Assembly (NCBI GenBank): GCA_012845835.1
Contig: JABAKD010000023.1
Span: 20,322,691 to 20,386,690 of the forward strand
Direction: 5' to 3'
From: Undaria pinnatifida
Lineage: Eukaryota; Sar; Phaeophyceae; Laminariales; Alariaceae
Length of the DNA stretch: 64,000 nucleotides
The translations under genes and the position numbers were made by a program. Shown piece after piece: positions 32,595-43,089 of the stretch. Within the stretch, counting starts at the first letter, position 1, and every line of letters begins with the position of its first letter. The notes beneath the pieces were generated by a model. The model was not told where the DNA came from. It saw only the letters and a program-made list of their open reading frames with translations, and did no database searches.

Positions 32595-32750
32595 TGTCAC
32601 GTGGGTTTTCGACGGTCTACAGCAGTACTACGAACGACTTCCGATACACCCACCGAAGCACGGACTACCGGCCAATTACGCGATCGACAGCTGGCCGTGG
32701 TTATCACGTGTCTCTGTGTTGGGGGGCCCTGTGCCCTGCCTCTTGTTCGT
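32595..32750 (+). other. protein-like segment shared by both arms of inverted repeat II
   Basis: One plus-strand frame reads VTWVFDGLQQYYERLPIHPP then KHGLPANYAIDSWPWL. The mirrored minus-strand frame in the right arm (about 45,890-46,030) reads ATWFFDDLQQYYERLPIHPS and the same continuation. The amino-acid composition is that of a normal soluble protein, so this may be an exon of an unknown gene or element protein. No family recognised. Confidence 0.3.
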
Positions 32751-32947
32751 TCTTGTTTAAGTAAAACATGCGGTGTGCTCGATGGTCTCACGGCAGCGGC
32801 AAACCAGAACGTCCGCTCGTACGACGTATCATTCTTACAGGAAATGTAATATTTTTTCTTCATCAATACGAACATAAAACGGTTGTTATATATTGGACAG
32901 AGTGATGCGTGTACGATTAAACTTGCCAGCGGCACTCGTACTGCATT

Positions 32948-33274
32948 TTGAGCTATCTACTGTGGTTTTGGTTGCTACTAGTTGCTGCAGGATGTGCTAG
33001 AAGTTTCGCCCTTCGGCTACTGCTGCTACACCTGCTGTTGGGTGTGTGCCAATGTCGTCAGTTGGCGTTCATGCTCGTCATACATACTGCTGTTCTCACC
33101 CAGTACGTACGGGTTTCCTCGTACCTCAACCGTACGACGACGAGCTCAAAACAGAAGGAAGGTGACATGAAGTGGCATGGACAATGGCCACATAGAAGCG
33201 AGCACAGCGGGATAGTTCGCTGCGAATCAACCGCACTCGTTCATGCCTACAGCAGAGGCTGCCTGGAGTGTTAG
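32948..33274 (+). CDS. hypothetical protein with hydrophobic N-terminus, conserved in both arms
   Basis: A 108-residue frame starting MSYLLWFWLLLVAAGCARSF, which resembles a signal peptide or membrane anchor, followed by a second hydrophobic, Cys-containing stretch and a polar C-terminal half (STALVHAYSRGCLEC). The mirror frame at 45,299-45,637 (minus) is open and ends near the same point, with about a dozen substitutions. It could be a small secreted or membrane protein of the inverted element, but a non-coding explanation is not excluded. Confidence 0.25.
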   Translation: MSYLLWFWLLLVAAGCARSFALRLLLLHLLLGVCQCRQLAFMLVIHTAVLTQYVRVSSYLNRTTTSSKQKEGDMKWHGQWPHRSEHSGIVRCESTALVHAYSRGCLEC

Positions 33275-33302
33275 CGGCCGAGCTAAAGCCAGGGCCAAAG
33301 GC

Positions 33303-33817
33303 CGAAGAGACGGCTCTACCTGCTTGGTTTTGTCTCGAGGTTCTGTTACGTGAAAATATCATGATTTGGGAGTTATTTTGTCACGAAACGTCTTGCCGTC
33401 GGCAATTTGTGTCACGAAGTTGTTGGATATCGTCGGTAATTTGTGTCACGTTTTAGGTGAACCCACACTAAAAATTGGATTTCCAACTGGCAAAACGAGC
33501 AGAAACAAAAGCAATAAAAAGGCTGAGCAAGAAACCAAACGAACTAGTAAAAAAGTACAGCAAAGAAACTAACGCTCGAGGGTATGCCACCGCAAAATTC
33601 CAAACATTATCACGTATCGTTTGGAAATGATGCCAATTTTGTAAATCATCTAGGCGCTGCAGACATAAAGATACATCCGAAATCTCCGAAATTCTTCCGG
33701 CGCCCGTGCCTGAAAATTGAAAATCGCGAGGTGGTCGTTCCCCGTGAAGGGTATACAACGCTTCTACCAACTCTACAAAAATCAGTGACGCAAGTAACAT
33801 GTTTTACTACTCCCTCG
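33303..33817. other. inner flank of the left arm, no recognised gene
   Basis: A duplicated TTTGTGTCACGAAG / TTTGTGTCACG word at about 33,405-33,450. The sentence-like block TTTGGAAATGATGCCAATTT at about 33,620 also occurs near 31,645. A minus-strand frame (33,468-33,800) has one membrane-like segment but no recognised domain. Confidence 0.35.
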
Positions 33818-35644
33818 TTAAAAAGCCCTAAGAAAACGGACGATCGCCGCCCTCGTGATGATGGTGTGCGTGCGGGTCGTGGGTCTTCGTGTGCCATCCT
33901 CCTGCTGTGGTTTTAGATACCGTGCCGGTTGTTTTTTTGTTGGTTCTAGAGAATACTCTTTAGAGTTTGGAAAATTTACGTTTACTTTCGGTATCGGTAG
34001 GTATTCCAGCCTCAGGTATGCTAGTTGGTGTTCGGTAATATCTTCCACTATTACCTCTAAAGATTCTCCGTCTACTCGCTCATATGCGGGACCATTGAAT
34101 TCCGCCATAGCTTCCCTTTTGCAACATGCTTTGCACATCACACATAGGTAGTTTGCTGCCTTATCAACTCTTGTCACTACAACATGTCGCTGTACGCGTT
34201 TACATGCTTTCTTAGCTGACATGAAATCAATGTTGCCTGTGGTAGGGCGTGCTGCTTCTTTGTCTTCGGCACACTTTAAAAGGCGTTGTATCTCCTGAAA
34301 TAAAGCATTGTCCCAATCTATCAGATCCACCTTCATAATTCCAAGTTCTAAACATATATCGGACACATGTTAATCAATCGCGTCCAATAAATACTCAAGG
34401 AATGACTTGTCATTAGTGTACATATCCCTGGTGTAATTTGGTCTGAATCCTGCTTGTAATTTAAGTACTGCTTCCGCGTTAATGTCCTTCAAGCGTTTAA
34501 CATCAGTGGTCAGTACGCAGGCAGATCCATCTTTAATGCAAACGGCATACTTTGAAGAAAACGGTTCTGCGCAGATACAGTGATACTCTTGGTTTTCATC
34601 ACGTCCCATCATATTGGTATCCAAAAAGTCCATCCACAGTGTCACCATACTTGAAACATGGGATTGTTTCAACAATGCATTCCCGGAACTCTTGAAACGT
34701 AGGGGGGATGTGAGACATAATATTGGGGCGCATAAGTAGCCCACGTGAACGAACTACATTAGCAATCTCGCTAGTGTACCCCATAATAATTGGTTTAGGG
34801 AATGTTCATTTTTTTACTTCTGTCGTCGGGAAAGACTTCAGGAATTGTTGGCTGGATATATTGAAAGCCTGTTCAACGTTTCCAGGCATCCCTTGGCTTC
34901 CAACATATTTGATCATCCTAAGTTTTGGGGGGTAATTTAGAAAGATTAGGTTGTACCAAATGTGGTGTGCTATTAACTAATCCAGCGAAGTAAAGCATCC
35001 TACGTTTCCAATCTCTAGATAAAAAGCATTCTCTCGCCTTGGTACCCGCCATTTACTTTCGTTATACGTGCACCATGTCGAGACCGTTTTACTGGCCTAA
35101 CACCGAATCCATGTGATGGCAACTGAGGGTAACGTGATTCAGTTATCTCTCTACGCGTATTACAACCGTTTCGAAAGGTACTTAATCTATGAATCCATGA
35201 ATTCTCTCTCGTTCTCCAATGTTGTTGAATTCCCGAATTCTGTAGTGCGCATGGGAAAAATCTGGGGAGGACTTCAAGGGTCAACACCACAAATTTGGAG
35301 TCATCCATCAAAATTGCCTTCCCTAGTGGATCTCCAGACTTGCGATGCTCAACGAATCTAACATACGGGTTCTTAATTGTGCGTCCAACATAAGTTTTCC
35401 CGGTTTTAAGATGGACTATTGCGTAAATGTAACATGAGTTGATTTCCGCCAATGGGTATTGACTCATATGGTCTGGCTCTATAAGCCACGGAGGAATTGG
35501 TTTTCCCGATTTCTGTCGCCTAAATGCTCCTGAGGGGGTTTTTCCTCTACACTCTTCTCCCTCACTCAACCACTCGTTCCGAATTATCCATATCCTCCTT
35601 AATCTATGGTGGTCGACACTAACTGCTTTTCTAGTTTTTTCCAT
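33818..35644 (-). mobile_element. Penelope-like element remnant with N-terminal GIY-YIG endonuclease (permuted type)
   Basis: The first part (35,644-35,015) is a GIY-YIG nuclease: CYIYAIVHLKTGKTYVGRT holds the paired tyrosine motifs, VRFVEHR the conserved Arg/His, and RENSWIHRLSTF the catalytic Glu region. Downstream on the same strand is a linker with PTFQEFRECIVETIPC and KYGDTVDGLFGYQYD, then VVTRVDKAANYLCVMCKACC, which looks like the segment that opens the reverse transcriptase of Penelope-like elements (their DKA(A/G)N...C block). Endonuclease before RT matches the permuted Naiad/Chlamys-type clade known from green algae, protists and invertebrates. The RT catalytic core is not in the window and the copy is broken, with several breaks. 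An alternative is an unrelated GIY-YIG gene. Confidence 0.55.
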
Positions 35645-35785
35645 GCATTTCGCATTATTTGTGCTGGAGACTCATCAATCTATTCCACTGAGTTTGGTGG
35701 TTTATTACGTGTTTTCCCCCTACTGTTTGGCATGGGTGCTGTTTGGCATGGGTGCTCCTGATGTTTAATATGTGAACATCACCAC

Positions 35786-35983
35786 ATGAAGTTCTGGGTG
35801 CCGAGGAATCGTACTCAATCCTTCGTAGATCACGCAGTCCAGATGAATAACATGTTTATAAATATGACATTTTCCAATTCCCCCTTACCGCTGCCTCCAC
35901 AGCTTGGCCAGCCGGACACATACTATGCACTCTACAACGCCGCGTCGAATCATTACACTATGCTTTGCTACAATGCCGCATGA
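35786..35983 (+). CDS. short unknown ORF with FSNSPLP motif
   Basis: A 65-residue frame with FINMTFSNSPLPLPPQLGQP and YYALYNAASNHYTML. Another short frame at 49,114-49,344 (minus) has a similar pattern: IHVSFTNSSLPDIQI then LLFNPLSRHYDSLMI. The shared spacing suggests two remnants of one protein family, possibly of a mobile element, but the family is not identified. Confidence 0.25.
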   Translation: MKFWVPRNRTQSFVDHAVQMNNMFINMTFSNSPLPLPPQLGQPDTYYALYNAASNHYTMLCYNAA

Positions 35984-36825
35984 TCAATCATATGCATATC
36001 CCCCCCCATTCTTACAACTCCAAACCGCCCGACCGTCACTGTGTACGACCTAACGTTTCAACCCATGCCTCCCTAAAGTATGCCAGCTTGCGTCACCCCG
36101 CGGGGAACACCCCACTCCCCGGGATCGTGGTATTCGATATGAAATCGTGAGAATCGCAAGTTTTGACGAACGCCAGAAATAATATGGACGTCGCGCTTCG
36201 TGACAAAGAAACGTGCGTTTTTTAACCAGGGTATAACGGTAGTCCACAAATATATGTTGCGTACGCAAGGTATGACCCACATACTACCGCGGGATGGCGA
36301 TTGGTCATTCTGCCCCTGTGGCATGCCACCTTGCGTCACCCCGAGGGGAACACCTCCCAACCCCCGAAGGGGAGCCTTGTATGTATACGTATAATTGTCA
36401 TTTTTTTTTCCTTCGGGCACGTTTCTTCGTGCTCGCACCTTTGTCCGAAACGTCGGATGGGGTGGGCACAATTCGACCGTCGGGGTCACGGTGCCGGAGG
36501 TTTGGGCGCGATCCGTGCAGTATGTCGCGCGTGACAAGCCTTTTAAACTTATTTGGCCTTGGGCACACGCAAGGCAAATCCCCGGGTTTCCGCAACATCC
36601 CCGGGGATTGGGTTTCTGCATCCCCTATCCCCGTGTACGCACGTATGATTTGGATGCAAACCGGGTTTTCTGCTGGTAGAGGGTACGCGTACATTTCCCT
36701 ATTTTCGCACGGAGCACCACGCTACGATCCTGCCGCCCAGCAGCAGTTCAGCCCCCTAGCAGCGCAGCCTGCAACTCTATGCGCGTGTGGCTGCTGTTGT
36801 AGTAGCTGATTGCTTTGGTCGGGGC
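35984..36825. other. unassigned stretch with a short direct repeat
   Basis: CTTGCGTCACCCCGMGGGGAACACC occurs at about 36,088 and 36,333. A plus-strand frame (36,395-36,679) reads plausibly (FVRNVGWGGHNSTVGV, VQYVARDKPFKLIWPWA), but the antisense frame is equally open, and no family was recognised. Confidence 0.35.
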
Positions 36826-37480
36826 CTGCGATGCTCTACCCGCCTGTACGCCACCACCTCTCGCTACTGCTACTTCTGCTGCTTGTGTCAAGTGTCAAGT
36901 GACATGCCGGCGTAAATTGTAAGGATGGTTTGAATAGCATATTAGCACTCATACGGTTCTTATATTCATGTTCATGTTGTTGTGTTTTGTGTATGATATC
37001 GTACCGTGCCAAAAGAGCACAACGCTACAACTCTGCCGCACCCAGCAACAGCGGTAGGCAACACCATTTATGTAAGATCGCAGATGACAGACAGCAGACA
37101 ACATGCGGAGAGCACAACGCTAGCCTGTGATGCTCTATCCGCCTATACGCCACTACCTCTCGCTGCTACTGCTGCTTCTGTCAAGTGTCAAGTGACATGC
37201 CGGCGTAAAGTGTAAGGATCGTTTGAATATCATATTAGTACTCAAACGATCATTATATTAATATTCATGTTGGTGTGCTTCGCATATGATATCGTACCAT
37301 ACCAAGAGAGAACGACGCTACAACTCTGCCGCACAGCAGCAGCGGGAGGCAACAGCCATTTATGTAAGATCGCAGATGACAGACATCAGACAACATGCGG
37401 AGAGCACACCGCTACAACTCTGCCACACAGCAGCAGCGGTAGGCAACACGATTTGTGTGCGCTTGGCGTGTGTCCTCGCT
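36826..37480 (+). repeat. tandem duplication, 300-bp period, about 2.2 copies
   Basis: GATGCTCTAYCCGCCTRTACGCC recurs at about 36,828 and 37,128, ATGATATCGTACC at 36,992 and 37,287, and GTAAGATCGCAGATGACAGA at 37,071, 37,365 and again at 37,745. CAG-rich cores are variable. Confidence 0.8.
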
Positions 37481-37643
37481 ATGCTGCGGCGAGTTGCTTG
37501 TGTCGAAACCTGTCACAATTTGTCACCCCACCATACCACACGTTTCTGCTGTGCTGCCGCTCTGGGTGCGCATGTCCATCGATGCGGAAAAATAGGGACC
37601 TTTGTAATAGTAATAATTTAGATACCAACCCATCCTTTACATT

Positions 37644-37685
37644 GTTTTCCCCATCCGCCGGAGGATAAAAAAAAAAAAAAAAAAA
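37644..37685 (+). repeat. retroposon 3' end: hairpin plus poly(A), second copy
   Basis: TTTTCCCCATCCGCCGGAGGAT followed by an A-tract; same block and orientation as 4,874-4,914. Confidence 0.5.
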
Positions 37686-38962
37686 CATTTACGTCCACAG
37701 AAGCAGTTCGTTAACGTGTATTTTTTTTCCCCCGTGTTTTTTGCGAAGATCGCAGATGACAGACAACAGGCAAGATGCGGAGAGCAAAACGCGACACGTA
37801 GGACCATATGCGTGCGCGTGCCGTATCCTCTCTTTACGGCAGCGAGTTGCTTTTGTCATAGCATGTCACGTATTATTGTCCTCTTGCTCCCTCGTTCTCA
37901 ATACGTGCCGCATCCCACGCCACACGTGCCCCTTCTCGCTTCCTGGCGGTCCTTACCGCATGCTACACAAGATAACACACCCCGGGGATAACATTTTTTT
38001 CCGTTTGGAAAAAGTAACACCGGGGGTGATATCCTGTGCGGTGTGTTATCTTATGTAGGCCGGGTGATAACAGGCAGGCCGCCCCGCCCATGAAGGGGGG
38101 TGATAAACCAGGGTGTGTAATTATGCTGCAGGTCACCCGGGGGTGATAAACCAGGGGGTGGGATATCACTCCCGCACACTTGAAGGGGGTGCGGTAATGA
38201 GGGGGTGTGATAAAAGGGGTGTGTGATAACCCTTGCTTGCGAATGATTGTTGCTGCCTGCAACAATTACCGGTACCTGCTGCTGCAGCGCTTGCAGGGGT
38301 GTGATAACATCGCTTTACCATTTAGTGCTCGTACCGGTAAATGCTGCTGCCGGGCACTGGCAGGTGTGTGGTATTGCAGATATGTGATGACCACGGGAGG
38401 TTGAGAAGGGGAGGTCGCAAGCCCCCTGAAAGTAAGAAATCGCATTACCCCTGCAGTGGCCCCCGGTTAACCCTGTTCGAGAAAGCCTCGCAAAAATCTA
38501 CCGGTAAACAAGAAATACCGGTATGGTGCCGGTAATTGTCCATTATCGGTACTATCGCCTACCGGTACTAGTACCGTACCCTTCCGGAAGTTTATCGATT
38601 ACAATCACCTCTACCGTACCAAAGCAAAGAAAACGTAACTCGCCCAACGTGATGTGAGGCGGTGGTCGCAGAGCGCAATAAAATACGGAGTACGGCATTT
38701 CACATCACAACAAAAGAAAAGAGCACCACCACTCGCACAGGTACCAGTACCTAGAAATTATGCCAAACGACCGACGACCAAAAGTCGAAGACCTTTCAAA
38801 CGACAATCTAACGGCACAGGAGAGAGGTTCAACGTGGGGCCTCGCGGCCGATCAGTCACTCACGCTCAACGAAAGAAGGGAATCGCCTGAACAAAAAAAA
38901 AGCGCCGAGATACGAGAAGAATACCCAGAGCCTCAGCCCCAGCATCAATCGCTTTCGATGCC

Positions 38963-40746
38963 TCACACATCTTCCTCGGTGTCGCTGATTTCCAGCACCT
39001 CCACCCCCGTTTCGTCATAATCGGCGATTTCCAGCACCTCCATCAAGTTGGCGGCATTCGATGTCGGTTCAGACTGGTCCGCACCCGCGGCTGCCGCGCT
39101 GTCGTCGGCGTCCAAGGGCTTTCCCTGGGCGTCGGCGCCGAGCTCCTTGTTGGCCCAGGCCTCATCTTCGGAGCCGTCGAAGGGAAGCAGGCCAGCCTTC
39201 TTCCACCTCGCACGGATGCCGTCGGCGCTTCGCCCACCCCACGACTTCTTCACCCACCGAGCCAGCAACCCCCGCGAAGGGGCCTCCGGATAGCCGTTCT
39301 TGTCGCGCCCGACCTCGGGGGAAGACATGTGATCGTCGTCAAGCCTGGACATGTGCGCCTTGAAAAGCTTGTTGACGAGGCCATCGCACGGCTGGAGCTT
39401 GGGAGTCAGACCTCCAGGGACAAGAAACAGCGTCGTGTTGCTTTCCGCCATCGCCTCCGTAGACGCGGCCGTCTTGTGGACGGTGTAGTCGTCCCACGCC
39501 AGTAGCGTGTCAGGCTGACGGTAACCGTGCTCGCGGCTCAGCCGCCCTGGGCGCTGCCTCCAGACTTGAGGAATCCACTGGTTGTCGAACACCCGCTGGC
39601 TGTGCCATGCTTTGGGTCCACGGCGTAGACGACACCGGGGGTATGCGTAGCCCTTCTTATCCTTGTAGTTTTCGAACTCCCGCTCGATGTTGTTAGCGGG
39701 GCGGGACTTGTTGCTTGACGAGGGCTGGCCCTTGAAGGTAAGTAGTGGCGGAAGCTTTGAGCCGTCGGCCAGCACCGTCAGCACGGCAGTGATTCGCGTC
39801 TTCTCCTTGCCTCCGGTCTTGACACCAATCTCCTTCTGGCCGATTTGCTGCGAGATTCCAGAGAACACGGGAAAGTCACGTCGACACGGAGTACGTCATA
39901 AACGATTTCAAATGCCAAGGAGTTGAAACGTTCCAGTAGTAAAAAAAAATAAGTCCGCGTGGAACAGAACTAGCGGTAAAGGCACAGGAGGGAAAACAAG
40001 ACCTACCAGTAGCCTCACACACAACAGCAAAAACTTGGTCTCGCAACCGGAGGACAGGCAGCAGAGAGAAGAAAAAAAAATATCCAAAGATCAACGAAAC
40101 CGGTACAACCGCCACCGTTGACTTCCCCGCGGTCTCGAACCACACCGGAGTTTCATCCATGTTGGCCGTCTGCGCCAAGGAGAACTTGAGACGTGGCTCC
40201 GAAGGTACCCCATCCTCACTCCCATCGTCACGGCCGCCCTCATGGCCTCCCGCTGCTGGTACCAACCCCCAGGCATTCGACTCCGTCGGCAACTTCGAGC
40301 GCGGACGGCACGTCATACCTCATTCCCCTCCACTCCTTGATTGCTTTCATGGTGGTCTCAGGCCAACCGGCTTGAAGTGTTTGGCCTTGCCGAGTAACGG
40401 CTCGCACAGAATAGCGGTACCGCTTAAGAAACCTCATGCACCAAGCTGTTTTTCTCTTCCTGTACCTGATGCTGCCCGCGAGGTCGGACGGCGCTGGCGT
40501 CTCCCCGAAGACGTTCGGGTTGAGTTCCAAAGCCTTGTGCTTTATCATTGCTGTTGACACACGGGCAGAAATGCTGTCAGAGCGCAGATCATTTATCCAA
40601 GCGACGATCTCGAGCTCGGCGTCCGCGTTCAACCTTATCCTTCCGGTGTTCAGGGACATGCGCTTCTGCGCTTTCTTTTTCCTCTTGGTTCCCCCTTTCT
40701 GAGCTGCCTGACTCAGCTCGGCCTCCATCTCGTCGATCTTCTTCAC
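38963..40746 (-). CDS. pogo-like transposase: CENP-B-type HTH and DDE catalytic domain
   Basis: Reading 40,746 downward: VKKIDEMEAELSQAA, then a Tc5/CENP-B type helix-turn-helix (AELEIVAWINDLRSDSISAR, WCMRFLKRYRYSVRAVTRQG) for TIR binding. The catalytic region shows the first Asp in QTANMDETPVWFETAG (about 40,170-40,120), KTRITAVLTVLADGSKLPPL (about 39,805), the second Asp in LLAWDDYTVHKT (about 39,500) and the third in LTPKLQPCDGLVNKLFKAH (about 39,400), the DDD pattern of pogo/Tigger. A variable acidic tail ends at 38,963. The part between about 40,110 and 39,850 probably contains an intron, and a frame change lies near 40,260. It cuts and pastes its own element. Whether this copy is functional is not clear, since at least one coding break or unrecognised intron is present. 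Confidence 0.8.
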
Positions 40747-41290
40747 CCATCACGCCAACATGGCCTTATCGGGGATCCCAAGGACCCTGCTGGCGTACGA
40801 TATCCCGACACTCCCACCCCGTCCTTGCGCTCCCTTGACCCTTTTCTCACTGCATTTGCCTTAAACTGCAGTGGGTATCGCTTTCTTATGTCACCACCAC
40901 CAAACTGGGGGATGTCGAAGTCCGGCGGCTCCAACTCCAGGCGCCTTTCTTCCTCTTGCCCTTCTTCTCCGAGGGTGTACCGAAAAGGGTGCCCCCGAAT
41001 CCAGCTCCCCACTCTGTTTCTCCGGGAAACATCATGTCGCCAGATGCGTCGTTGCTGGCGACTGGTGTCGTTGGCGCTGGGGTTCCTGGCGCTGGGGCTG
41101 GTGCTGCTGTTGGTGCTGCCGCTGGTATCGCCGCTGGTGCCGCCGCTGGTGCCGCCGCTGGTGATGGCGCTAGTGCTGCTCCCGATGGAGCTGGCGCTGG
41201 TACTGCTCCCGATGGTGAGGCTTGAGGCGTTCCGCTCACCCTTGAAACGACAAACGAACACAAACCATGTGCAGAACAACAGCAAGAAGC
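40747..41290 (-). CDS. N-terminal exon of the pogo-like transposase (Ala/Pro-rich linker and basic DNA-binding start)
   Basis: After a plausible acceptor (TCGTTTCAAG, about 41,255) one frame encodes long PAPAPSGAALAPSPAAAPAA repeats; an overlapping frame continues with FGGGDIRKRYPLQFKANAV, which has the K-R-x-Y-x-x-x-F-K pattern that starts many pogo/Psq-type DNA-binding domains. The two parts are in different frames, so a small indel or a missed intron lies near 40,940-40,960. It precedes the main transposase exon directly. Confidence 0.5.
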
Positions 41291-41975
41291 GGAGGAAGGT
41301 TGGAACACGCACAAAAAAAGAGCCGCCAAAGAACCGGTACAGACACCTCTACTAGAACCGACATTTTGTATCATGTCCGCACAATGCTTGCAGGTACCGG
41401 TCGACGAGGGCAACCTTTTCTGCAAATTTCCACAACACACAGATGCCGGTATAGCGGTAATTGTTGTAGGTATAGTTTTGCTGAAAGTTTGCTGGAAAAC
41501 AGCAATAAAACACCGGCCATACAGCACAAAAGACTGCTCTACAGCAAAAACTCCACTGCTGTTGATCTTCCTGGTCTCTGACCCAGGTTGAGAACAACAC
41601 ACCGGTATAAAACGAGAGACACATGCTCACAACACACAGGAAAAACATTCTACCGGTACTACCGGTTTCGGTATGCATACGGTACAAACGCCTTAACCTT
41701 TGTGCAGCAGTATGATACCATAAGATATACTCCGTAGGTGCGAAAAAAACACAGACAAGGACAGCACACACAACGACAAAAAATCACAGAAAGAAAGAAA
41801 GCTGGTTTGAAAATTGTGGCGGGAATCTACAGGTACTTGTATGGCTGAAGAAAAGTGTGTACCGGTACGGACACGCACAGGAGGGGTGGCCGCGAAGCCA
41901 GCACACGCACCGGCATCAATACCAAAGTATAAGTACCGATACAACTCTGAGTGTGCACACGCTTCTTTTCCTTAC

Positions 41976-42378
41976 CTGGCCAATCGTTCGCATCGACGGG
42001 ATTGCTGGGTCGCGTCCCTGCGGCGTCTACCTGTTCTTGGTTGATGCTGCGCCTTGACCCTTCCGGGGCGCTTGTGCGTGCCACTGTGAGCGCTTCAGCA
42101 ACAGGCTGCTGAGGCAGTGCGGTTGCCTCGACATTGGCACCTGCTGCTGTGCTAGCTGCAGCAGCAGTGGAAGCAGCAGCAGCAGCAACACGCGTAACGG
42201 TAGAAGCTTCCTCGCGTTGAAAAAACGAGGTTATCGGTCGAGCCTGCGGTGCTGCTGTCTCAGCAGCTGGCTCAGCAGCTGGCTCAGCAGCTGAGGCAAC
42301 AGCTGTCGCACCAGCTGCCGAAGGAGTTGTCGAAGGAGCGCAAGAAGGGGCAGCGGGATTTTCTCCCTCCGCGTTCAT
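41976..42378 (-). CDS. first exon of the pogo-like transposon gene
   Basis: ATG at 42,378 in good context (ACAACATGAAC), coding an Ala-rich, low-complexity N-terminus that ends NPVDANDWPG directly at a strong donor (CAG|GTAAGG, 41,975). It contains ITSFFQREEAS, the only structured-looking piece. It lies inside the transposon between the right TIR zone and the other exons, so it is probably the 5' exon of the same gene. The exact partner acceptor and phase were not settled. Confidence 0.45.
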
Positions 42379-42645
42379 GTTGTCGGTCTCCGTACCGGGT
42401 GATATCCCTCTCACAGCAGAACAGCTGTGTGTTGAGAGCGGAAGTATAGGGCAAATGCTTCATCACCGGGGTGATAGTAGAAAGGGCCCCGTGAATACAG
42501 GCGTTGCAACCTCGGGGGGGTGTTATCTAATGTAGCCCCGGTGATAGTTGACCTCCCGGTCGAAGAGTAAAAAAATCACCACCGGGTGTCTTATTCTGTG
42601 GCGGGTGTGTTGTTTTTCGTGGGTGTTATCTTGTGTAGCATACGG

Positions 42646-42989
42646 TAAGCTGGAGTTCGAAGTGTGACGCTCTTCTCGAAGTCACACATATCATACGGTG
42701 TAAAAGATTTGTGTGTTGTCAAGTGGTGTTGTGTGTATTTTCTCAACAACAGATTGGTCGTGGGCATGTCTATATCGAATACCCAAAAATTGCTAAAAGT
42801 ACTGCTATTGAGTACACCTAAGAAGTACTGTGCGGGTAAAATGCGAATTTATTATTTTTCCGGGCAAGTTTTTTTTGTATATACAAACAAAAATGGGCAT
42901 TGCGTCCGGTAGTGAATATAATGCGTCCATGCGCCACTCCCCTAGGCGCTTCCCGAAGGGGAACCTTATAATTATTATAACCATTATAC

Positions 42990-42990
<1 letters not shown>
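42646..42990. other. short gap, no recognised gene
   Basis: Between the right end of the pogo-like element and a GTT array. An AAGGGGAACCTTATAATTAT block near 42,955 recalls the GAAGGGGAGCCTTGTATG block near 36,375. Confidence 0.35.
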
Positions 42991-43024
<34 letters not shown>

Positions 43025-43089
43025 AGTATTGCTCGTTTTTCCAGACGTTTCTTGACTTTTCAGCGGCTTCCTTCAAAGATGGTTTCTAC
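42991..43089 (+). repeat. GTT array followed by repeat Z
   Basis: About 11 TTG/GTT units, then ATTGCTCGTTTTTCCAGACG and TTGACTTTTCAGCGGCTTCC, the start of repeat Z, immediately before the TRIM array. Confidence 0.7.

Larger units (their letters stand above)
29603..33302 (+). repeat. giant inverted repeat II, left arm
   Basis: Reverse complement of 45,287-48,194 in two blocks: 29,603-30,850 pairs with about 46,900-48,194 and about 32,020-33,302 pairs with 45,287-46,560. The intervening 30,850-32,020 is extra in this arm. The outer end is GGGCTCCGC followed by a GC hairpin (29,615-29,636). Divergence is higher than in inverted repeat I (several percent). The arm carries open frames that are also open in the other arm, and a tRNA-derived segment. 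Confidence 0.85.
37956..42645 (-). mobile_element. pogo-like (Tc1/mariner superfamily) DNA transposon, 4.69 kb, nearly whole
   Basis: Terminal inverted repeats CCGYATGCTACACAAGATAA...CAC are at 37,956 and, mirrored, at 42,645. They are flanked by a TA duplication (37,954-37,955 and 42,646-42,647). Both subterminal zones (37,980-38,240 and 42,465-42,620) are full of GGGGTGATA / TATCACCCC words, probably transposase binding sites. The transposase is encoded on the minus strand in several exons. Confidence 0.9.
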
